From contig CAVRIG010000020.1 in the NCBI GenBank assembly GCA_963721175.1, forward strand, positions 248,001 to 312,000: 64,000 nt of DNA, given 5' to 3'. Under the pieces are notes generated by a model. It was not told the DNA's origin, did no database searches, and saw only the letters and a list, made by a program, of their open reading frames with translations. The DNA comes from Aliishimia sp963721175 (GTDB lineage: Bacteria > Pseudomonadota > Alphaproteobacteria > Rhodobacterales > Rhodobacteraceae). Position numbers and translations under genes: made by a program. Below, piece by piece: positions 56,281 to 64,000 of this stretch (within the stretch, counting starts at the first letter, position 1; each line of letters opens with the position of its first letter).

Positions 56281-57786
56281 ATGACCGAGAAGACCGAGTT
56301 CCAGCAGCGCAAGACAAGACTGGCAAACAAGATCATGCGCTGGGTCACCGTGCTCTCGGTCATTGTCCTCACCGGCTCGATCTATGCCTATTGGAAATTC
56401 TTCCGCGAGGTCGACCAGGTCGTCTGCGGCGATGTCGAGCCGGACCGCCGGGCCGAGCTTTGTGCCGACGATGCGGAAGAGCGGTTCAAGTACGGCTCGC
56501 TCGGCGCCGAGTGGGAACTGGGCGTCCCCTATCCGATGTTTCACGTCCTGCCCCGGGTCTTTGCCGACCTGATGCCGGGACCGGGCGGCTATCGCGCCTT
56601 CGGACTGCCGTGGGAAGAGGGGCGCGAGCTGCCGGTTGGCTTCTCGAAGAAGACCGTGGGCTTCCCAAGGGTCACCCAGACCTGCGCCGTCTGTCATGCG
56701 GCGAGCTATCGCGTTTCGCCGGATGCGAAACCGGTGATCGTTCCGACCGGCCCGTCGCACACGACGAACGTGATGGCCTTCCTCGACTTCCTCGAAGCGG
56801 CCGCCAACGACCCGCGCTGGTCGGGCGACGGAATGCTGGCCGAGATGTCGCGCAATTTCGACCTCGGCTGGGACGACAAGCTGATCTACCGCTTTGCGAT
56901 CATCCCGATCGCCAGGAAACGGGTTCTGGAGCAGGCGGCCGACTTCGCCTGGATGCATGCCGAGGGGCGCCCGCCCTGGGGGCCGGGGCGTGACGGGCCG
57001 TTCAATCTGACCAAGTTCAATCTGATCGGGCTGGAGGACGACGGCACCGTCGACAATGCCGACTTTCCATCGATCTGGAACGCGAACCTGCGCGAAGACA
57101 CCTCGATGAACTGGGCGGGAGAGACGCAGGACCCGCTGGCGGTCTATATCGACTCGGCCCTCGGGCTGGGCTCGCCGCCGGAAGACGTGACGGGCTACAT
57201 GGTGGAGACGCGCGAATACCTCCGCGCCAAGCAGCCACCCGCCTATCCATTCGAGGTCGATGCCGCGCTCGCGGCCGAGGGCAAGGCGATCTGGGCCGCC
57301 GAATGCGCCGACTGCCACGAACCCGGCGGGGCTCGCTTCGGCAAGACGGTGCCCATCGACGAGATCGGCACCGACCGCGAACGCTTCGATACCTGGCAGC
57401 AGGAACACGCCGATGCCACCAATGCCCGGGCCGAGGAAATCGGTGTCTCGCGCAAGAACATGGTCAAGGATGTCGGTTATGCCAGCCAGCCACTGGACGG
57501 CATCTGGCTGCGCGCGCCCTATCTGCACAACGGGTCCGTTCCCACGCTGACGGACCTGCTGAAGCGACCGGCCGACCGGCCTGCGGCCTTCTGGCGGGGC
57601 TGCGACATCTACGACCCCGTTGGCGTTGGGTTCCGCGCGACCCCGCCCGATGACGACTGCCCGGAATACCGGGTCTTGCAGATGGACACATCGCTGCGGG
57701 GCGAGGGCAACGGCGGGCATGTCTATGGCGCCGATCTGGACGAAGCCGATAAACGCGCGCTCGTCGAGTATTTGAAGACGCTTTGA
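56281..57786 (+). CDS. Membrane-anchored di-heme cytochrome, RoxA/MauG-like paralogue
   Basis: A 501-residue protein from ATG 56281, 10 bp after the previous gene, with AGGAGAGG upstream. One helix is near residues 20-38. Haem sites are CAVCH (135-139) and CADCH (342-346). It has the same motif order as the neighbour: FKYGSLGAEWELGVPYPMFHVLP, GPGRDGPFNLTKFN, and DGIWLRAPYLHNGSVPTLTDLL. The pair arose by duplication. This is the last gene of the operon. Confidence 0.82.
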   Translation: MTEKTEFQQRKTRLANKIMRWVTVLSVIVLTGSIYAYWKFFREVDQVVCGDVEPDRRAELCADDAEERFKYGSLGAEWELGVPYPMFHVLPRVFADLMPGPGGYRAFGLPWEEGRELPVGFSKKTVGFPRVTQTCAVCHAASYRVSPDAKPVIVPTGPSHTTNVMAFLDFLEAAANDPRWSGDGMLAEMSRNFDLGWDDKLIYRFAIIPIARKRVLEQAADFAWMHAEGRPPWGPGRDGPFNLTKFNLIGLEDDGTVDNADFPSIWNANLREDTSMNWAGETQDPLAVYIDSALGLGSPPEDVTGYMVETREYLRAKQPPAYPFEVDAALAAEGKAIWAAECADCHEPGGARFGKTVPIDEIGTDRERFDTWQQEHADATNARAEEIGVSRKNMVKDVGYASQPLDGIWLRAPYLHNGSVPTLTDLLKRPADRPAAFWRGCDIYDPVGVGFRATPPDDDCPEYRVLQMDTSLRGEGNGGHVYGADLDEADKRALVEYLKTL

Positions 57787-58263
57787 CACGTCACACCAGA
57801 TCGAACTGGCCTGCCGCGCTCTTGACACCGCTGCGGATTATCGGCGCAACCGCATGAGTTCCCGACGGCGCCGGTTCGCCCGGATTTCCAATTTTTTCGG
57901 CACCCGGAGCATTGTATCGACATCGCGAGATGTAGTGATCAACGAGATCAACTTCATCGCCGAGTTGTTCCCGGACGCGGCACAAGTAGAGAGCACCAAA
58001 AATCCCAACCCAGCGTCGCGGGCTTCAATGCGGCCGGCTCGGCTGACGGAATTCGATCCGCCGGGGCCAAAAGTGCAAATCGAACGAAACGGACAGGTCA
58101 ATGTTTCCCGTTCGGCGTATGTCGTTTTATTGCGCGACCTGCCTTTCACCCGACGGCGCGGCGATGTAGCTGTGTCCGGTCTTTTTGCATTTTCCAGCGT
58201 CCGACCTCCGCGATGGAGATATCGGACGCATGAGGAGGCCGCGGGGAACGTGGTACGAACGTC
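57787..58263. other. Intergenic region between cytochrome cluster and ABC exporter
   Basis: About 475 bp. A plus-strand frame 57854-58267 would give 137 residues and end as ATGA over the next start, but its sequence is Arg/Pro-rich without a family, so I do not call it with confidence. It probably carries the promoter for the ABC genes and the end of the cytochrome transcript. No terminator was found by eye. Confidence 0.3.
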
Positions 58264-60117
58264 ATGACAGCGCCAGCCCCTGCTTCCACCGCGTCCGAGC
58301 GCATGTTTCGGCGGACGTCGCGCGTCGGCACGCAGCAGGGCGCCGGTGCCATAGCGCGCATCACCCGGATGTGCTTGCGCTATCCCTGGCGGGTGGCCCT
58401 CGCCTTCGGCGCGACGGTGCCGGCGGTGCTGATGCAACTCGCGATCCCGGTCATCCTCGGGCGCGCGGTCGACGCGTCGCTGGCGATGACGGAGCAAGAT
58501 ATCGATCTCCGCGCGCTGGTGCTCATCGCGCTGATGCTCCTGGCCGCCAGCGTGCTGCGCGGGCTGTTCACGCTCGTCCAGAACTATGCGGCCGAATCCG
58601 TGGGCCACGCGCTGGCGCAGGACCTGCGCAACGCGATCTACGACAAGGTTCAGCGGCTGCCGTTCTCCTTCCACGACCGCACCCATTCGGGCGACCTGAT
58701 CACGGTCGGGATGCTCGATCTGGAGGGCGTGCGCATGTATTTCTCCACGGCGCTGGTGCGGACGCTGCTGCTGGCGCTGCTGATCGGCCTCGGCGCCTGG
58801 CTGCTTTTGTCCACCGATCTCGTGCTGGGGCTGCTGGCGCTGTCCTTCGTGCCCTTCGCGGCCTGGCGCAGTTCGGCCATGCAGCTCACGCTGCGACGCA
58901 CCTGGCTGATCCTCCAGGAAAAGCTGGGCGTGCTCAGCCAGGTGATGGAGGAGAACCTGGCCGGCATCCGCGTGGTGCGCGCCTTCTCCGCCGCCGACCA
59001 CGAGATGGCGAAGTTCGACCGGACTTCGCAGGAGGCGCTGGAGTACAGCCACCGGCGGATCGACGTGCGGGTGCGCAACACGTCGGCCATGACCTTCGCG
59101 TTCTTCGCCGCGATGGGGCTGGTGCTGCTGTATGGCGGCCGGCAGGTGGCGGCGGGCGAGATGACCGTCGGCACGCTGGCCACGTTCCTGACCTTCATGA
59201 CCATCCTGCAGATGCCGGTGCGGCAGCTCGGTCTGATGGTCAACGCCTATGCCCGCGCCTCGACCTGCGGCGCGCGTCTCTTCCAGCTTCTCGACATGCC
59301 GGTCGAGATCGACGAGGCCGAGGACGCAAAGGATCTCCGGATCACCGACGGCACGCTGCGGCTCGACAACGTGGGCTTCGCCTACCAGGGCGACGATCGG
59401 CGCCGCGCGGTCTCCGGCATCTCGTTCGAGGCGAGGCGAGGCGAGACGATCGGCATCCTCGGCCCGCCCGGGTCGGGCAAGACGACTCTGATGCACCTGA
59501 TCCCCCGGTTCTACGACGTGACCGAAGGTTCGATCTCCATCGACGGGCAGGACATCCGGGACGTTACGCTCTCCTCGGTACGCCAGGCGGTCGCGATCGT
59601 GCAGCAGGACTCCTTCCTCTTCACCACCACCATCGAGAACAACATCGCCTATGCGGCGCCCTTCGCCGAGGACCGGCGGATCCGCCGCGTCGCCGACTCG
59701 GCGCAGCTTCACGACTACGTGCTCGGCCTGCCGCAGCAATATCGTACCGTCGTCGGCGAACGGGGCGTGTCGCTCTCGGGCGGACAACGCCAGCGGCTGT
59801 CGATCGCCCGGACGCTGATGATGGAGCCGGCGGTGCTGATCTTCGACAATTCCACCGCCGCGATCGACGCCGGCACGGAAAGCCGCATCCGCGCGGCCCT
59901 GCGCCACTATGCGGAGGATCGCATCACGCTGATCGTGGCGCACCGGCTGGCCAGCCTCATGCATGCCGACATGATCCTGTTCCTCGAGGAGGGCCGGATC
60001 GTCGAACGGGGGACGCATGAGGAGCTGCTCGCCCTGGATGGCCGCTACCGGGCGCTGCACGATCTGCAGATGCGTCCCGAAGCGGACATCCTGACCCGGA
60101 TGGAGGACCCGCGATGA
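58264..60117 (+). CDS. ABC exporter half-transporter A (degenerate Walker B)
   Basis: A 617-residue protein with six membrane helices (residues ~40-320) and an ATPase domain (~360-600). Walker A is GPPGSGKT, the signature is SLSGGQRQRL, and the Walker B region is AVLIFDNSTAAID, where the catalytic Glu is replaced by Asn. The H-loop IVAHRL is present. The fusion of membrane and ATPase domains marks a type-IV exporter. Its stop overlaps the start of half-transporter B, so the two form a heterodimer with one consensus and one degenerate site. The substrate is unknown; drugs or lipids are typical. Confidence 0.9.
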   Translation: MTAPAPASTASERMFRRTSRVGTQQGAGAIARITRMCLRYPWRVALAFGATVPAVLMQLAIPVILGRAVDASLAMTEQDIDLRALVLIALMLLAASVLRGLFTLVQNYAAESVGHALAQDLRNAIYDKVQRLPFSFHDRTHSGDLITVGMLDLEGVRMYFSTALVRTLLLALLIGLGAWLLLSTDLVLGLLALSFVPFAAWRSSAMQLTLRRTWLILQEKLGVLSQVMEENLAGIRVVRAFSAADHEMAKFDRTSQEALEYSHRRIDVRVRNTSAMTFAFFAAMGLVLLYGGRQVAAGEMTVGTLATFLTFMTILQMPVRQLGLMVNAYARASTCGARLFQLLDMPVEIDEAEDAKDLRITDGTLRLDNVGFAYQGDDRRRAVSGISFEARRGETIGILGPPGSGKTTLMHLIPRFYDVTEGSISIDGQDIRDVTLSSVRQAVAIVQQDSFLFTTTIENNIAYAAPFAEDRRIRRVADSAQLHDYVLGLPQQYRTVVGERGVSLSGGQRQRLSIARTLMMEPAVLIFDNSTAAIDAGTESRIRAALRHYAEDRITLIVAHRLASLMHADMILFLEEGRIVERGTHEELLALDGRYRALHDLQMRPEADILTRMEDPR

Positions 60118-62006
60118 CCCTCGACCCCTCCGGTGAGCCGCGCGATCCGCACGACGACGGGCGGCCGCGGATGCGGGCGGTCGTCGGCTCGACCCGGATC
60201 GAGGAGGAGATCTTCGGCCGCGTCTTCGATGGCCGTGTGGTCCGGCGCATCTGGGACTTCGTGCAGCCCTACCGCCGCCGCATCTGGCTCGCGGTCTCGG
60301 CCGTGCTGGTCTTCACACTCTCTCAACTGACGATACCGCTCCTCATCCGCTACGCCATCGATCACGGCATGGTGCCCGATGCACCGCCCGCTCTGTTGCC
60401 CGGAATCATCGGCCTCTTCGCGCTGGTCATCGCCGTCAACTACGCGGCCTCGCTGGCCCAGGAACGCGTCACCGGTCAGATGGCGGAGAATGTGCTCTTC
60501 GACATCCGCCGCAGGATGTTCTCGCATCTCCAGCGGGTCTCGCTGTCCTTCATGGACAAGACCGAGGTGGGCCGGCTGATGTCGCGCCTGCAGGGCGACG
60601 TGAACTCGATGCAGGAGTTTCTCGAGACCTCGGTGCAGTCGGTGGGCGATATCGCGCTGCTGATCGGGATCGTCGGCGTGATGCTCTGGCTCGACTGGCA
60701 GCTGGCCGCGCTGGTGCTGATGGTCCTGCCCGTGCTTTTCCTGGTGCGGGTGCTGTGGCTGGCAAAGGCGCGGGCGGCCTTCATGGCGGCGCACGAGGCG
60801 AACTCGGTGACGAACGGGGCGCTGGCCGAGGCGATCCACGGCGTCCGCGCCATGCAGGCGATGGGCCGGACGCGCCTCAACGCCGAACTCTACGGCGACC
60901 TCGCCAACCGCAACTACCGGGCCCAGCTCCGCGCCTCCCGTCTCGCGCAGATCATGATCCCCATCGTCGACAGCCTGACCGGCATCGCCATGGCGACGGT
61001 CGTCGTCGCGGGCGGGTTGATGGTCGCGTCCGGCCGGATCGAGGTCGGCGTCATGGTCGCGTTCCTGTTCTACATCCAGCGCTTCTTCGACCCGATCCGG
61101 TCGCTGACCATGCAGTATTCGGTGATGCAGCGGGCGATGGCGTCGGGCCATCGGCTGACCGAGGTGCTCGACGTCGAGGTCGACGTGAAGGACGCCGCCG
61201 ATGCGGTGCCGCTCGGACCGGACGACGACGGCTCGGTGGAGTTCCGCAACGTGACCTTCGGCTACGATCCCGAACACCCGGTGCTCAGGGACGTGAGCTT
61301 CAACGTGAAATCGGGCGAACGCGTGGCGCTGGTCGGCCCCACGGGATCGGGCAAGTCGAGCTCCATGTCGCTGATCCATCGCTTCTACGACGTGCAGGAC
61401 GGCGCGGTGCTCGTCGGCGGTCGCGACGTGCGGGAGGTGACGCAGGAAAGCCTCGGCCGCCACATCGCCATGGTGCTGCAGGAGCCCTATCTGTTCACCG
61501 GCACGGTAATGGAAAACATCCGCTACGCGTCGCACTGGGCGTCGGATGACGACGTGATCGAGGCGGCGAAGGCGGTAGGCGCGCACGAGTTCATCACGGC
61601 GATGCCGGATGGCTACGCAACCATGCTCGACGAACGCGGCTCGAACCTGAGCCTCGGCCAGCGCCAGCTCATCAGCTTCGCGCGGGCCTTGGTGGCCGAT
61701 GCGAAGATCCTGGTTCTGGACGAGGCGACGGCCAACATCGACAGCTACACCGAAATGCAGATCCAGAAGGCGCTGCAGCGGCTGCTGCAGGGCCGCACCG
61801 GGCTGGTGATCGCCCACCGCCTCGCGACGATCCGGAACGCCGACCGGATCGTCGTGCTGCAGCAGGGCCAGAAGATCGAGGAGGGCAGCCACGACGAGCT
61901 GATGACCCGGAAGGGGCTCTACTCGAAGCTCTACGACCTCAACTATGCCAGCTTCGACGATCTGCCCGACGCACTGACGGACGACGAGCGCGTCTCGGCG
62001 ACGTGA
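60114..62006 (+). CDS. ABC exporter half-transporter B (consensus Walker B)
   Basis: A 630-residue protein with an N-terminal cytosolic extension (about 55 residues), six helices to about residue 340, and an ATPase domain. Walker A is GPTGSGKS, Walker B is ILVLDEATANID with the catalytic Glu, and the signature is NLSLGQRQLISFA, where LSLGQ replaces LSGGQ. This complements half-transporter A: the consensus site pairs this Walker A/B with the LSGGQ of A, while the degenerate site pairs the Asn Walker B of A with LSLGQ here. This is typical of TM287/288- or BmrCD-type exporters. Confidence 0.9.
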   Translation: MTLDPSGEPRDPHDDGRPRMRAVVGSTRIEEEIFGRVFDGRVVRRIWDFVQPYRRRIWLAVSAVLVFTLSQLTIPLLIRYAIDHGMVPDAPPALLPGIIGLFALVIAVNYAASLAQERVTGQMAENVLFDIRRRMFSHLQRVSLSFMDKTEVGRLMSRLQGDVNSMQEFLETSVQSVGDIALLIGIVGVMLWLDWQLAALVLMVLPVLFLVRVLWLAKARAAFMAAHEANSVTNGALAEAIHGVRAMQAMGRTRLNAELYGDLANRNYRAQLRASRLAQIMIPIVDSLTGIAMATVVVAGGLMVASGRIEVGVMVAFLFYIQRFFDPIRSLTMQYSVMQRAMASGHRLTEVLDVEVDVKDAADAVPLGPDDDGSVEFRNVTFGYDPEHPVLRDVSFNVKSGERVALVGPTGSGKSSSMSLIHRFYDVQDGAVLVGGRDVREVTQESLGRHIAMVLQEPYLFTGTVMENIRYASHWASDDDVIEAAKAVGAHEFITAMPDGYATMLDERGSNLSLGQRQLISFARALVADAKILVLDEATANIDSYTEMQIQKALQRLLQGRTGLVIAHRLATIRNADRIVVLQQGQKIEEGSHDELMTRKGLYSKLYDLNYASFDDLPDALTDDERVSAT

Positions 62007-62157
62007 ACCTTTGTGGACCGCCGGGGCGAACGCGATGCAGCGCGCTGTGCAACTGTCCTGCCAGCGCGTCCGCAATCGGACCGTGACCAACCTCGCTCTG
62101 TACAGCGAAGTGGCCTCTCCCTAGGATGATCTCGCATTTGAACGGCGGGTGGCTGGC

Positions 62158-63171
62158 ATGAGCGATTTCGACGTCTTCGACCTTGGACCAACGCGGCTTG
62201 CCTGTGGCATCGAGGTTCCGTCCCTGAGGCTGGCCTATAAGGTCTACGGCTCCCTGAACGCGCAGAAATCCAACCTGATCCTCTACCCGACGTCCTACGG
62301 AGCTCAGCATTCCGACATCGACTGGCTGATCGGCGCGGACCGGATTCTCGATCCGGAACGGTACTGCATCGTCATACCGAACCAGCTTGGCAATGGTCTC
62401 TCCAGCAGTCCCAGCACCCTTGCCGATCCTTTCACGCATGGCCGTGCGCCCGCGTTTTCGCATCTCGACAACGTCGCCGCGCAGGACAGGCTCCTGACGG
62501 AGATGTTCGGTATCGAGCGCATTGCGCTGCTCTATGGCTGGTCCATGGGAGGTCAGCAGGCGCTGCACTGGGGGGCGCTGCATCCGAATAGGGTCGAGCG
62601 GATCTGCGTGACCTGTACCTCTGCCAGAACGAGCCCCCACAACAAGATCTTTCTCGAAGGGCTCCGCGCCGCCCTCACGGCCGATCCCGGTTGGAACGGG
62701 GCCTGGTTCACCGAACGCCCTATCCGCGGATTGCGGGCCTTTGCGCGCATCTACGCGGGATGGGCGCTGAGCCAGGCCTTCTACCGCGAAGAGCTCTGGG
62801 CACGGGCGGGTTTCGCCTCCCGTGAGGACTATGTGATCCGCGCTTGGGAGGGAAATTTCCTGCGCCGCGATCCGATGGATCTCCTGTCGATGGTCGAGAC
62901 CTGGATGAGTTCGGACATTTCCGCCAACGACGTGTTTCGCGGCGATCTCGACGCTGCCCTCGGTGCGATTACCGCCCCGGCGATCGTCATGCCGTCGACC
63001 ACGGATCTCTATTTCACTCTCGACGACAGCCGGGTGGAGACCGCCCTCATGCCGAATGCGGACTTGCGTCCAATTCGCTCCAACTGGGGGCATCGTGCCG
63101 GGAACCCGCAGCATTCGCCCGAAGACGAGGCCGCAATCCGACAGGCCGTCCATGAGCTGCTGCCTGCCTGA
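62158..63171 (+). CDS. Alpha/beta hydrolase of the homoserine acetyltransferase-like (MetX) family
   Basis: A 337-residue protein from ATG 62158 (MSDFDVFDLG). A GTG 9 bp upstream is possible. The nucleophile elbow is LLYGWSMGGQQALHWG with Ser as nucleophile; the Asp is in PSTTDLYFTLDD and the His in SNWGHRAGNP. The pattern and length fit MetX-like hydrolases, not necessarily true homoserine O-acetyltransferase. It lacks a signal peptide. It stands alone downstream of the ABC genes. The substrate is unknown. Confidence 0.82.
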   Translation: MSDFDVFDLGPTRLACGIEVPSLRLAYKVYGSLNAQKSNLILYPTSYGAQHSDIDWLIGADRILDPERYCIVIPNQLGNGLSSSPSTLADPFTHGRAPAFSHLDNVAAQDRLLTEMFGIERIALLYGWSMGGQQALHWGALHPNRVERICVTCTSARTSPHNKIFLEGLRAALTADPGWNGAWFTERPIRGLRAFARIYAGWALSQAFYREELWARAGFASREDYVIRAWEGNFLRRDPMDLLSMVETWMSSDISANDVFRGDLDAALGAITAPAIVMPSTTDLYFTLDDSRVETALMPNADLRPIRSNWGHRAGNPQHSPEDEAAIRQAVHELLPA

Positions 63172-63418
63172 CAGACGGTCGACGAGCGGGTCTGGTCCTT
63201 TCCGCGCCAGGTCAAATCGATGCAGAACCGTCACTGTTGCATCAATCCAGCGCTTGCTTGCGGGAAATTTACGAAGATCTTGCCCGAATGGGACGCGATC
63301 GATAGGCTCAAAACATTGATTATTTTAAACAGATCAGCTGCAGTTGCGGCTCTTTGCTGATGGGGCTTTGAATCTGGGGGATCAGTCGACATGTCGGGCT
63401 TCGGAGGCTGAAGGCTGG

Positions 63419-64000
63419 ATGCTTAGGGCAAACCACCTCAGGACGTTGGCGACCTGCTTTGCGCTGATCTTCGGTGCGACGACGGGGCTTTCGCAGACTG
63501 CGAGCGAAATCACGCCAGGCAATCTCGCCCCGCCGACAGGTCGCCTCAGCGGTTCCATCGACTTCGAAGGTGGCACTGGGCTTGGCGCTCCCGAAGGATC
63601 GGACAAGCTGACCATCCGGATCGCTGACGTGACTGTTGACGGTACCTTGCCGGGAATGGAGGCCGCAACGGAGGCGGCGCGTGCCCGCCTGACCCAAGGC
63701 CGCGTCCGGGTGTCCGAGATTTTCGAGACTGCGACCACTCTGGAGGCGGCTTACGCCGACGCCGGGTATGCGCTCGCGCGTGTGGCCATACCGCAGCAGT
63801 CGCTGAACGATGGCGGCACGCTCCAGCTCCAGGTGATCGATGGGTTCGTGGAATTGATAGACCTGTCCGCCGTCCCCGAGGAGGTGCGGGACCGCATCGC
63901 CGAGGTGACGGCCCCGCTCGTGGGCCAGCGCGGTGTGACGCTGGGCGAGATCGAACGGCGGCTGCTGATCGCGGGTGATACCTATGGCGTGTCGCTCGGG
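63419..64000 (+). CDS. Two-partner-secretion outer-membrane transporter (ShlB/FhaC-like), partial
   Basis: The frame from ATG 63419 (MLRANHLRTLATCFALIFGA) runs open to the right edge for 194 codons. A signal peptide ends near LSQTAS. A POTRA-like region follows: IRIADVTVDGTLPGMEAAT, LEAAYADAGYALARVAIPQQ, LQLQVIDGFVELIDLSA and LGEIERRLLIAGD. This matches the N-terminal POTRA_2 part of ShlB/FhaC/HecB transporters, which export large beta-helical TpsA proteins. The barrel lies beyond the window. A purine-rich GGAGG is 14 bp upstream and AAGG closer. Confidence 0.8.
   Translation, partial: MLRANHLRTLATCFALIFGATTGLSQTASEITPGNLAPPTGRLSGSIDFEGGTGLGAPEGSDKLTIRIADVTVDGTLPGMEAATEAARARLTQGRVRVSEIFETATTLEAAYADAGYALARVAIPQQSLNDGGTLQLQVIDGFVELIDLSAVPEEVRDRIAEVTAPLVGQRGVTLGEIERRLLIAGDTYGVSLG

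Noticed and set aside
57854..58267. Small gene ending as ATGA over the ABC start
   Set aside because: The overlap is attractive, but the product is Arg/Pro-rich without a family or ribosome-binding site; kept only as a note on the intergenic region.
57838..60060. Open frame of 740 codons on the minus strand
   Set aside because: It is antisense to the ABC exporter gene, His/Arg/Gln-rich, without any family motif.
60045..62090. Open frame of 681 codons on the minus strand
   Set aside because: It is antisense to the second ABC gene, with shadow-type composition.

Overview
The window is high-GC bacterial DNA. Its TAXI-type solute-binding protein, its plasmid-type RepA/ParA remnants, its IS types and its gene style point to an alphaproteobacterium, most likely Rhodobacterales (inference from protein families; no rRNA or tRNA gene was seen).

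Layout: (1) 1-3503, a minus-strand operon with a TIR-domain protein between membrane proteins. It diverges from a plus-strand pair (3847-5945) of a membrane/coiled-coil protein and a ClpP-like membrane-anchored protease. (2) 6087-13477, an accessory patch. It starts where an SPW-repeat membrane gene loses its 5' end and holds an IS6-type transposase relic, a serine-recombinase relic, a sensor kinase, an apparently intact IS5/IS427-type element, an IS3 relic, and the decayed parA and repA genes of a plasmid replicon. (3) 13573-21331, ordinary chromosome-like genes: TAXI receptor, DUF4239, AIM24, MscS channel, a frameshifted glycerophosphodiesterase and a membrane protein. (4) 37465-21741, a 16-kb run of minus-strand genes: a sensor kinase with an ABC-type substrate-binding domain, two response regulators, two secreted sulfatases flanking a periplasmic HAD protein, then MoxR, DUF58, DUF4381, two vWA proteins, BatD and an octaheme cytochrome with HEAT/TPR-like repeats. 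Most junctions from DUF58 onward overlap by a few bases. (5) 38273-39457, a COG0523/CobW GTPase. (6) 39535-47088, a 2517-residue modular surface or secreted protein whose gene carries a virtually perfect 840-bp tandem duplication; a diverged piece of that unit lies just upstream of its start. (7) 48447-49456, an IS5-family (IS1031/ISL2-like) element with a 3-bp target duplication. (8) 49736-57786, five genes for c-type cytochromes and a partner, resembling RoxA/MauG-type di-heme proteins. (9) 58264-62006, a two-gene ABC exporter with one degenerate ATP site; then an alpha/beta hydrolase (62158-63171) and the start of a two-partner-secretion outer-membrane transporter (63419 to the edge).

The most unusual signal is a family of 38-41-bp palindromic inserts. 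There are three copies: two inside the IS5-family transposase (48734-48774, 48937-48974) and one inside the IS6-family transposase (7807-7845). All lie in the same orientation relative to the host gene. They share CCTCTC at the 5' end and CTGCCGGGCAATG at the 3' end around a variable hairpin core, and each interrupts the coding sequence close to a conserved transposase motif. Removing the two from the IS5-family element restores a single reading frame. I do not recognise this family.
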